NCBI RefSeq assembly: GCF_000812965.1
Contig: NZ_JSYN01000043.1
Span: 1 to 57,124, forward strand
Direction of reading: 5' to 3'
DNA: 57,124 nt
Source of the DNA: Pedobacter kyungheensis
GTDB lineage: Bacteria > Bacteroidota > Bacteroidia > Sphingobacteriales > Sphingobacteriaceae
Positions 43,211-50,323 of this stretch are shown piece by piece. The notes under the pieces are model-generated. The model was not told the origin of the DNA. It was given only the letters and a program-made list of their open reading frames with translations, and did no database searches. The first letter of the stretch is position 1, and the number at the start of each line of letters is the position of its first letter. The translations under genes were made by a program, and so were the position numbers.

Positions 43211-44470
43211 ATGCCAAAACCAAACATTATGATTGACAATATAAGAATAAAACGAGTTAACCTTTTATTTGCTTTAACAATACTTTGGTTAACAGGTAGC
43301 GCACAGGATTTGCAAACAGTTACTCAAAATGGCAATAGCACTTCTCTAGGTATAAATACTGGAGCTGCTTCATCTATTTTTGGTGTAAATTTTAGTTTAG
43401 CAAATACCTATACCAAAAAACTGGTACCAACTGGTTTTAATTTTTGGTTAAGCAATGGTGCAGAAGATGGTAAACTGATAATGCCTTATAATAGCTCAGA
43501 AAATGCAAGGTTTCATAACCTGGGACTTTCTATTGATAAGAATGTGGGGATAGGAACTACAAGTCCATTAACAGGACTCCAATTGGGAAATTTAGGATCG
43601 GAGATAGCAGCTAAACAGATCAGCATTCCTGGAGTATATAATTTTGAAACTGTTAAGCTTGGGCAAATCGGAAATGGAAATAGTGCTTTAGAGTTTGTTA
43701 ACCATTCAGGGCAAAATACCTCTTATGGGATGAGATTGACAACCAATATTGATAATGGTGGAACAGGTCTTCAATTTCAATATGCAGGATCTCAAAATAA
43801 TTATGAACTCCTTAATTATCAAACAGGAATGTTTTTAGGGATTACAGGCAGTGTAGGTATTGGAACAACTATACCAACAACTAAATTGGAAGTCACTACT
43901 GGTAATAACTACGATCAATTGAGTTTGACTAAAACTACAATAGAGGGCGATAAAGGGGCAGGAATTGTTTTTAAGAATACGGTAAACAATGGTAGCACAC
44001 CTGAAATTGGTGGAATTCAGGCTAAATTATTAGATGGAGGAACTGGATATGTTAAAGGTTCTTTAAGCCTGTATACCGTTAACAATGAAACAAAAATTGA
44101 AGCAATAACAATCAGGCCTCAGGGAAATGTTGGGATCGGAATAGCAACACCTGACGAAAAACTAGCCGTAAACGGTAAAATCCGTGCGAAAGAAATTAAA
44201 GTAGAAGCCAGCAACTGGCCCGATTATGTTTTTGAAGAAGATTATAAAGTTGGAACGTTGGAAGGGTTGGAAAGTTACATCAAAACCAACAAACACCTGC
44301 CAGAAGTACCAAACGCAAAAGAAGTGGAGGCCAACGGTGTAGCGTTGGGCGAAATGAATAAGCTCCTGCTTAAAAAGATAGAAGAATTAACCCTCTATGT
44401 TATCGAGCTTAAAAAGGAAAATGTGGCACAGCAAAAACAACTCGATCAATTACAAAAAACAACTAAATAA
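43211..44470 (+). CDS. Fibre-like array protein 13 of 17
   Basis: A 419-residue protein with a signal peptide ending near residue 31 after a longer polar start (ATG at 43229 is an alternative). Three GIG motifs. The module between the second and third (KLEVTTGNNYDQLSLTK, GAGIVFKN, PEIGGIQAKLLDGGTG) is closely related to that of member 10. The cassette is centred on WPDYVFEEDY (Trp336) with the VGTLEGLE / VEANGVALGEMNKLLLKKIE subtype, followed by a short coiled coil. Confidence 0.84.
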   Translation: MPKPNIMIDNIRIKRVNLLFALTILWLTGSAQDLQTVTQNGNSTSLGINTGAASSIFGVNFSLANTYTKKLVPTGFNFWLSNGAEDGKLIMPYNSSENARFHNLGLSIDKNVGIGTTSPLTGLQLGNLGSEIAAKQISIPGVYNFETVKLGQIGNGNSALEFVNHSGQNTSYGMRLTTNIDNGGTGLQFQYAGSQNNYELLNYQTGMFLGITGSVGIGTTIPTTKLEVTTGNNYDQLSLTKTTIEGDKGAGIVFKNTVNNGSTPEIGGIQAKLLDGGTGYVKGSLSLYTVNNETKIEAITIRPQGNVGIGIATPDEKLAVNGKIRAKEIKVEASNWPDYVFEEDYKVGTLEGLESYIKTNKHLPEVPNAKEVEANGVALGEMNKLLLKKIEELTLYVIELKKENVAQQKQLDQLQKTTK

Positions 44471-44473
44471 GCT

Positions 44474-45193
44474 ATGAAAAAAATCTATTTAACACTCGTT
44501 TTAGCCTGTTCGCTGGCCGGTGCCAGGGCACAGAGCCAAATTATTGATGGTAATTTATCCATCGGCATAGATGGAAGTACAGTAGTAGGTGCAGGAAACA
44601 GGATTTATTTTAATGGAACAAGCTTCAATGGAGATGAACTGTCCATGTATAGATTTAATAGAGCAGCTAATATAAGCGATTTAAGAGTAAATATTGGCGA
44701 TGATTACGGCAGCGGCGACGACCGTTTTGTATTGGGAACCACAAACTGGGTCGATGGAAAATATTATATCCACATGGTGGTTGGGGCAGATGGGAAAGTA
44801 GGTATTGGTACCGAATCTTTTGGCACCGAACGTTTAGCGGTTAATGGCAACATTAGGGCAAGGGAAGTAAAGGTAGAAGCAACAGGCTGGCCCGATTATG
44901 TTTTTGAGGAAGGTTATAAAGTTGGAACGTTGGAAGGGTTGGAAAGTTACATTAAGGCAAATAAACATCTGCCGGAAGTACCCAGTGCAAAAGAAGTAGC
45001 CACAAACGGAATCGAACTGGGCGAAATGAATAAGCTTTTGTTAAAGAAGGTAGAAGAACTCACGCTACATTTAATTGAGAAAGATAAAAATGCTGTGCAA
45101 CAGGCCAAACAATTAAAATCGCAGGCAGAGCTGCTGGCCGTTTTTGAAGAACGCTTAAAAAAGCTTGAAAATATAAACGCTACAAAAAAGTAA
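44474..45193 (+). CDS. Fibre-like array protein 14 of 17 (shortest of the set)
   Basis: A 239-residue protein with a signal peptide ending near residue 19. The head is only about 80 residues, with one GIGTES motif. The cassette reads GWPDYVFEEGY (Trp139), with NGNIRAREVKVEATG before it and VGTLEGLE / VATNGIELGEMNKLLLKKVE after it. The C-terminal coiled coil is comparatively long. It may be close to a minimal array unit. Confidence 0.84.
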   Translation: MKKIYLTLVLACSLAGARAQSQIIDGNLSIGIDGSTVVGAGNRIYFNGTSFNGDELSMYRFNRAANISDLRVNIGDDYGSGDDRFVLGTTNWVDGKYYIHMVVGADGKVGIGTESFGTERLAVNGNIRAREVKVEATGWPDYVFEEGYKVGTLEGLESYIKANKHLPEVPSAKEVATNGIELGEMNKLLLKKVEELTLHLIEKDKNAVQQAKQLKSQAELLAVFEERLKKLENINATKK

Positions 45194-45194
45194 T

Positions 45195-46112
45195 ATGAAA
45201 CTGATATTAACGCTAAGCTTTGCCGTTTTATGCATAAACAGCTTTGCCCAGGAAACTTTACAATCAGTTACCGATAGGGGTACTACCACAAATAAGGAAA
45301 TTCAATTCAGATCAGTGGCAAATCCAAACAAATATGCTTTCGTTGGAGGCTATCCAGGCTATGCAAGGATTGGTGCTTATGATATAACAACTGGCTATGA
45401 TAATTTATTTATCGAAGCTGCAAACATAAGTGTTGGGCATTCTGCGCCGCGTGCTGTTTTTGACATTACCACCCCAATCCCTAATGGAGCTTTAGGCGCA
45501 GTATTTGGAAGATTACCTGAGGGTGATTATGCTGGGAATGGAACTTTTTTGGGTATACAAGGCCATAATACCAATGTCGTAGGAGGAGAAAGCTTTTCAA
45601 TTGTACATAACTTTTACGGTCAAACGAACAGTGCTATCAATTTCCATAGAGGTGGAGATGTAACCGGAGGGTTTATTAGTTTCAGCACTAATGCCAATGA
45701 AGAAAAATTACGAATTGATGCTTACGGCAATGTTGGTATCAATACAACCAATCCTACCGAAAGATTGTCGGTAAACGGCAAAATCCGCGCGAAAGAAATT
45801 AAAGTAGAAGCCAGCAACTGGCCCGATTATGTTTTTGAAGAAGATTATAAAGTTGGAACGTTGGAAGGGTTGGAAAGTTACATTAAGGCGAATAAACACC
45901 TGCCAGAAGTACCCAGTGCAAAAGAGGTAACCGCAAATGGAATCGAACTGGGCGAAATGAATAAACTTTTACTCCAAAAAATAGAAGAACTTACCCTGCA
46001 CCTGATCGAAAAAGACAAGGAAATCAACAAACTGAAAAAAATGGAAGCGAAAGTAAGCGAGCTCGATCAAAAACTCAATATGCTGCTGCAACAGCAAAAT
46101 AAAACCCGTTAA
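45195..46112 (+). CDS. Fibre-like array protein 15 of 17
   Basis: A 305-residue protein with a signal peptide ending near residue 18, starting 1 bp after member 14. The head begins TLQSVTDRGTTTNKEIQF, an element also hinted at in member 13 (LQTVTQNGNSTS). One GINTTNP motif precedes the cassette (WPDYVFEEDY, Trp209; VGTLEGLE / VTANGIELGEMNKLLLQKIE). Coiled-coil tail with LNMLLQQQNK at the end. Confidence 0.84.
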   Translation: MKLILTLSFAVLCINSFAQETLQSVTDRGTTTNKEIQFRSVANPNKYAFVGGYPGYARIGAYDITTGYDNLFIEAANISVGHSAPRAVFDITTPIPNGALGAVFGRLPEGDYAGNGTFLGIQGHNTNVVGGESFSIVHNFYGQTNSAINFHRGGDVTGGFISFSTNANEEKLRIDAYGNVGINTTNPTERLSVNGKIRAKEIKVEASNWPDYVFEEDYKVGTLEGLESYIKANKHLPEVPSAKEVTANGIELGEMNKLLLQKIEELTLHLIEKDKEINKLKKMEAKVSELDQKLNMLLQQQNKTR

Positions 46113-46124
46113 TATTGATATAAA

Positions 46125-47033
46125 ATGAAATACCTGATTAAATTAATGCTCTTATTGCCCTTATTTGCGGTTCAGAGCAGCTTTGCACAAAATTCGCCCT
46201 TGAGTATTTGGGGTGATGGGCTTGATGGGTCTGTCTACCAGAAAACCGCTATTTATTCGCAGTTCCAGACAGGCTTATTGTTTGAAGCTCCTCTTGATCC
46301 AAGTGGAAACCGGTTACCAATTGAGTTCAACTGGCGTGGAGGAGGTAATAATACTGCCCTGAAAATACTACCCAACAAATATGTTGGCATTGGTACTGCA
46401 AATCCAGATAATTTACTTACCCTAAGAGGTGAGAATCCTACTGTTGATATCCAATCTACCGCTGATGGACAACGCCCAGGACTTTCTATGCGCTATCAAA
46501 ACAGTGCTTATGCGGGTTCAAATATTTATTATTACACGGCCGATGCGAATACCTATTTTGATAACCTTTATTCAAATACAGCAGGTACAATTTATGGCAG
46601 TTTTAACTTCAGGAGCCGTGATGAACAATCGCAGTTAACCAGCAGGCTATTTTTAAATGGCCAAAACGGTAATGTGGGTATTGGTACTGTTAATCCAACC
46701 GAAAAACTGGCCGTAAACGGCAAAATACGGGCTAAAGAAATTAAAGTAGAAGCCAGCAACTGGCCCGATTATGTTTTTGAGGAAGGTTATAAAGTTGGAA
46801 CGTTGGAAGGGTTGGAAAGTTACATCAAAGCCAATAAACACCTGCCTGAGATGCCGTCTGCCAGAGAGATCGAAACCAATGGTTTAGTGTTAGGTGAAGT
46901 GGTTAAGCTACAACAGAAAAAGATTGAGGAATTAACATTACACCTCATTGAAAAAGATAAAGAGTTGCGCAACATCGCTGCCAAACAAAAAGAAATGGAA
47001 ACATTGCTTAAAAAACTAACCGAAAATAAATAA
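46125..47033 (+). CDS. Fibre-like array protein 16 of 17
   Basis: A 302-residue protein with a signal peptide ending near residue 21. Head of about 60 residues, a GIGTANP motif, a second beta-rich module (about 100-185) and a GIGTVNP motif. The cassette is centred on WPDYVFEEGY (Trp213), with a further mixed subtype: VGTLEGLE as in members 12-15, followed by IETNGLVLGEVVKLQQKKIE, nearer to members 2 and 4. Coiled-coil tail. It abuts member 17 without a gap. Confidence 0.84.
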   Translation: MKYLIKLMLLLPLFAVQSSFAQNSPLSIWGDGLDGSVYQKTAIYSQFQTGLLFEAPLDPSGNRLPIEFNWRGGGNNTALKILPNKYVGIGTANPDNLLTLRGENPTVDIQSTADGQRPGLSMRYQNSAYAGSNIYYYTADANTYFDNLYSNTAGTIYGSFNFRSRDEQSQLTSRLFLNGQNGNVGIGTVNPTEKLAVNGKIRAKEIKVEASNWPDYVFEEGYKVGTLEGLESYIKANKHLPEMPSAREIETNGLVLGEVVKLQQKKIEELTLHLIEKDKELRNIAAKQKEMETLLKKLTENK

Positions 47034-47999
47034 ATGATGAAAAAACTACTCGCTTTGCCGCTGCTAATAGCTGCTTTATCGGGCTTTGCCCAAAACAACA
47101 GTTACCCAACAGCTGGTAGCCCGGTGGTATACGATTACTCGCCAACGCTTTTTCTGCAAAGAAATACCAATGATGGGGGATACACCCAGGGTGTGCAAAC
47201 CAGACTTACTGATGGTACCAATAATTGGTTTTTCGGTAATTTATTAGCTGGGGAATGGATGGTTGCCAAGGGTGATTATAATAATCCAAAGTTAACAATA
47301 TTAAGTAGCGGAAACACCGGTATTGGCACTACATATCCTACTCAAAGGCTTAGCGTTAACGGCAGCATTAACCTCGAAAATCCCACAGGTGGAAATTATC
47401 TGGGCTTTGGTATAGTTGGTTCAAGTGAGTATAATACTTTAGGTAGCATGTATTCATCTGCAGGTTTAGTATTGGCACATGGTTTAAAGCCGAGTACTAC
47501 CGTTGCAGGCTTAACTTATTCCTACGGTAATATGTCGAGGAATGCAATTGTACTGGGCGATAATTTCAGTTTCGGCGGGATAAAGTTTTACACGAAAAGT
47601 GCAAGTGAAGAAACAGTTGGTGCACCGTTTGTGGCCGACGCAGCTATGCAGCTTACAGATGGAGGGAACCTCCTGATTGGAAAAACAACCCAGGCCAATA
47701 CGGCTTATAAAGTAGATGTAAATGGTAAAGTGCGTGCCAACGAAATTGTAGTAAATACCACCGGAGCCGATTTTGTTTTCGAAAATGGCTACCCTTTGCG
47801 CCCCATTGCCGACCTCGAAAAGTTTGTGAAACAAAACCGCCACCTGCCCGAAATACCATCCGCTAAAACCATGCAGCAGGAAGGTGTGGGTATAAGCGAT
47901 TTGCAAACCCGCTTGCTGCAAAAAGTGGAGGAATTAACGCTCTATATCATTCAGCAGCAAAAGGAGATTGATGAACTGAAGAAGAAAGTTAAGCATTAG
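47034..47999 (+). CDS. Fibre-like array protein 17 of 17 (divergent cassette, last in array)
   Basis: A 321-residue protein with a signal peptide ending near residue 19. The body has a GIGTTYP motif and a degenerate LIGKTTQ motif. The cassette is clearly homologous but diverged (VNGKVRANEIVVNTTGADFVFENGYPLRPIADLE, then HLPEIPSAKTMQQEGVGISDL and KVEELTLYIIQQQKE) and resembles member 7 more than the other 15. It lacks the 18-nt DNA core. The heptameric DNA repeat tract starts 1 bp after its stop codon. Confidence 0.83.
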   Translation: MMKKLLALPLLIAALSGFAQNNSYPTAGSPVVYDYSPTLFLQRNTNDGGYTQGVQTRLTDGTNNWFFGNLLAGEWMVAKGDYNNPKLTILSSGNTGIGTTYPTQRLSVNGSINLENPTGGNYLGFGIVGSSEYNTLGSMYSSAGLVLAHGLKPSTTVAGLTYSYGNMSRNAIVLGDNFSFGGIKFYTKSASEETVGAPFVADAAMQLTDGGNLLIGKTTQANTAYKVDVNGKVRANEIVVNTTGADFVFENGYPLRPIADLEKFVKQNRHLPEIPSAKTMQQEGVGISDLQTRLLQKVEELTLYIIQQQKEIDELKKKVKH

Positions 48000-48000
48000 G

Positions 48001-48265
48001 CAGTTTTTAGTTGGCAGTTATCAGTTTTCAGTTGGCAGTTTTCAGTTTATCTCATAATCGATTAACCAACTTGAACAATTAACCAGTTAACCAAAAGCAA
48101 TTATCAATTAGCAATGAACGAATGACCAATTAGCAATAACCAATAACCAATTAGCAATAAACAATTATCAATTTGGAAATGAACCAATGACCAATGAACT
48201 AATGACCAATAAACAATTTGCAATGAACTATTGACTAATGAACCAATGACCAACAAACAAATGAA
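48001..48265. repeat. Heptamer-phased degenerate tandem repeat tract
   Basis: Two blocks with a 7-bp period. Block 1 (48001-48049) is seven consecutive heptads of the form CAGTTNN (one begins TAGTT). Block 2 (48098-48265) is a run of CAATNNN heptads (CAATTAT, CAATTAG, CAATAAC, CAATGAC and similar) with occasional 8- or 9-bp units. The tract fills the only large gap inside the array/pseudopilin gene run. Both blocks fit a shared CARTNNN-like pattern. Function unknown. Confidence 0.85.
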
Positions 48266-48273
48266 CCCTAAAT

Positions 48274-49512
48274 ATGCTTAAAGCAGGTGCTTTATATTTT
48301 TCCATTATTGTAGCATTTATCATCGCGGTAATTTGTGCCTCGCTCATTATGCTGGCTGCGCATTACCGGGGTAGTTACCTCAAAGAAGTACGCATGGCCC
48401 GGCTTAGCCGCAATATGGATTCGGGTATTGCTTATGTACTGGCACAAGATGCAGCTAACGAACAAAACAACCTTGCTTTAGATCTTTTTGGCGATGAAAC
48501 CGATAGCGTATTAATTGAGCAAAAACACTGGGGCATTTTTAACCTGGCAACCGTTAAAAGTTTTGTACTGACCGATACCCTTAAACAGGTTTTTTTAATG
48601 GGGCACGAAACCACCAGCGATGCCGTAGCCGTGTACCTCAGCGATGAAGACCGGCCTTTATCCGTTAGTGGCGATACCCGCATTACCGGCAATGCAGAAG
48701 TGCCCAAGGCTGGTATGCGTAAATCGTATGTCGATAGCCGGCCCTACTCAGGCGATCAGCTGGTTTATGGTAAAATTAGCGACAGTAAACGGACTTTAAA
48801 TGGCCTCGAAAGCAAATGGATTAAGGAAATAGAAACCGAGCTCGATTTTGATCCGGCAAAACTTCCCACTTTAAATGGGGGCGATGAACAGGTTTCTTTT
48901 TTCGCTGAAGCTAAAAAGTTTAACGCATCCGCCCTGAGCCAGCTCGGTACCCAGCTTTCAGGTCAGGTTATATTGTATTCAGATACCACTGTAAAGATTG
49001 CTGCCACCGCGCAGCTCGATAATACCATCATTTACGCCAAAAGCATTGTGGTGGCCGATGGTTTTAAAGGCAATTGCCAGCTTTTTGCACGCGATTCCAT
49101 TACCCTGGGCAATGCGGTTACGCTAACTTATCCATCTGTATTGGGATTGGTGAGTAGAGAAAAAATGGTCGATCAGGCTAAGATTACACTGGGGAAAAAT
49201 AACCGCTTCGAAGGCATCATTTTCAGTTACGAACCCAAAAGATCTGCCTTGCAAACGCTGGTAAGCATTGGTGAGCAAAGCAGCGTGCAGGGCGAGGTTT
49301 ATGCAACCGGCTTGCTTAAGCTCGGTAAGCAGGTTAAAGTGGCAGGCAAAGTTTCCTGCAACCGTTTTATTATGCAAACACCTGCAACCCTTTACGAAAA
49401 TTTTTTAATTGATGTGGTTTTAAACCGGAAGGCCCGGAACCGCATGTACCTCAGTTCGGCCATATTTACCGGCGTGGCCGAAAACAAGAAGATATTGCGA
49501 TGGGAAAATTAA
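48274..49512 (+). CDS. GspK-like N-terminus with beta-helix/bactofilin-like body
   Basis: A 412-residue protein. The N-terminus MLKAGALYFS leads straight into a long hydrophobic helix (about 6-30), as in the minor pseudopilin GspK, which also lacks Glu+5; cleavage after Gly5 is possible. After about 110 residues the protein turns into repeated short beta-strands (about 130-390: SGDTRITGNAEV, VKIAATAQLDNTIIYAKSIVV, VSIGEQSSVQGEVYATGLLKLGKQVKVAGKV), resembling a bactofilin or parallel beta-helix rather than the helical GspK domain. It overlaps the next pseudopilin gene by 13 bp. It is probably a component of the pseudopilus or its tip; inferred from position and N-terminus. Confidence 0.6.
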   Translation: MLKAGALYFSIIVAFIIAVICASLIMLAAHYRGSYLKEVRMARLSRNMDSGIAYVLAQDAANEQNNLALDLFGDETDSVLIEQKHWGIFNLATVKSFVLTDTLKQVFLMGHETTSDAVAVYLSDEDRPLSVSGDTRITGNAEVPKAGMRKSYVDSRPYSGDQLVYGKISDSKRTLNGLESKWIKEIETELDFDPAKLPTLNGGDEQVSFFAEAKKFNASALSQLGTQLSGQVILYSDTTVKIAATAQLDNTIIYAKSIVVADGFKGNCQLFARDSITLGNAVTLTYPSVLGLVSREKMVDQAKITLGKNNRFEGIIFSYEPKRSALQTLVSIGEQSSVQGEVYATGLLKLGKQVKVAGKVSCNRFIMQTPATLYENFLIDVVLNRKARNRMYLSSAIFTGVAENKKILRWEN

Positions 49513-49865
49513 AAGGCAAACAACTTCAGGCCTCTACACTGATTGAGGTACTCATTGCCATGGTAATTATCATGGTGGTTTTCTCCATTGCCATGGGGCT
49601 GTTTTCTAACGTGCTCAGCACCGGGGTTTCTATGCGTAAAGTACGTGTAAACCAGCAGCTCGAATGGCTCAGGCAACAGGCCATTAAAAACGGCAAAATA
49701 GAAAGCGGTCATCAGGTTATTGATAGTATCGATTACGAATGCAGTACCCTGAAACAGGAGAAGGCAGGCATGGAGATTTTAGAAATTAAAGCAACCGATA
49801 ACGGGGCGCAGGCCGGCAGTATCAGGTTCCTTTTAAAAAAGAACAATGAAAACACAACGGATTGA
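49500..49865 (+). CDS. Pseudopilin with prepilin-type N-terminus (GspI-like)
   Basis: A 121-residue protein. The basic leader MGKLKGKQLQA is followed by STLIEVLIAMVIIMVVFSI, the canonical class III signal with Glu at +5 (Glu16), but with Ala11 instead of Gly at -1. A short globular C-terminal domain follows, the size of a minor pseudopilin of the GspI/GspH type. It overlaps both neighbours (13 bp upstream, 20 bp downstream), indicating translational coupling. A membrane-embedded prepilin peptidase is needed and is not in the window. Confidence 0.85.
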   Translation: MGKLKGKQLQASTLIEVLIAMVIIMVVFSIAMGLFSNVLSTGVSMRKVRVNQQLEWLRQQAIKNGKIESGHQVIDSIDYECSTLKQEKAGMEILEIKATDNGAQAGSIRFLLKKNNENTTD

Positions 49866-50322
49866 GGCTTATACCCTGATGGAAGTAGCCATCGCCATGC
49901 TTTTGGCCGCCATATGCATCAGTATCTGCTATACCGCTTATGGTATGGTGGGCGATTATTTTCAGGCTTTCCAAAAAAGAAATGCTGTGGCCGAAGAAGT
50001 ACTAACCTTACGCAGAACCATGGAGAAAGACATTTTAAGGGGACGTTACCTCATCAGAAGCACCGATGGGATCGATATTGTAGGCGATAGCCTCGGCATA
50101 TCGTACCATTTTGCAGAAAAAGCCGTGTTAAGGAAGGTAAAAGATTTACGTACCGATAGCTTTCATGTAACACCTGCACAAACCCATTTCCTTTTCGAAG
50201 GCAGGGAAACCCTCGAGCTGGATACTGTTGATCAGGTTAACTTCATGCTCACACCCGATAAACAACCTGCAATTCCCATTGCCTTAACCAAATTGTACAG
50301 CGCGCACGATTTACTTCATTAA
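49846..50322 (+). CDS. Pseudopilin with prepilin-type N-terminus (GspJ-like)
   Basis: A 158-residue protein. The leader MKTQRIEA is followed by YTLMEVAIAMLLAAICISI with Glu at +5 (Glu13), again with Ala at -1. The C-terminal domain (about 55-158) is larger than in the preceding pseudopilin, with an RTMEKDILRGRYLI stretch like the first helix-strand region of GspJ. In type II systems GspI, GspJ and GspK form the pseudopilus tip, and the order here fits that set. It ends 1 bp before the GspF gene. Confidence 0.82.
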   Translation: MKTQRIEAYTLMEVAIAMLLAAICISICYTAYGMVGDYFQAFQKRNAVAEEVLTLRRTMEKDILRGRYLIRSTDGIDIVGDSLGISYHFAEKAVLRKVKDLRTDSFHVTPAQTHFLFEGRETLELDTVDQVNFMLTPDKQPAIPIALTKLYSAHDLLH

Positions 50323-50323
50323 C

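Larger units (their letters stand above)
31860..47950 (+). repeat. Dispersed near-identical 3' cassettes of the 17-gene array
   Basis: Each array gene ends in a homologous cassette of roughly 200-300 bp, from the VNGKIRA codons to the EELTL codons and coiled coil. The 18-mer TGGCCCGATTATGTTTTT occurs without mismatch in 15 of 17 genes, for example at 31917, 33043, 33945, 35219, 36323, 37332, 39200, 40164, 41085, 41933, 42915, 44216, 44888, 45819 and 46761. Flanking bases (GTTGGAACGTTGGA, GGAAAGTTACATCAA) are also often identical, whereas the 5' parts of the genes differ widely. Confidence 0.92.

Noticed and set aside
31134..47999. A prophage or phage-tail cluster
   Set aside because: Tail-fibre-like motifs are present, but every protein has a signal peptide and there is no capsid, terminase, portal, sheath, lysis or integrase gene.
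48001..48265. A CRISPR array
   Set aside because: The repeats are 7-bp degenerate units without spacers, and no cas genes are nearby.
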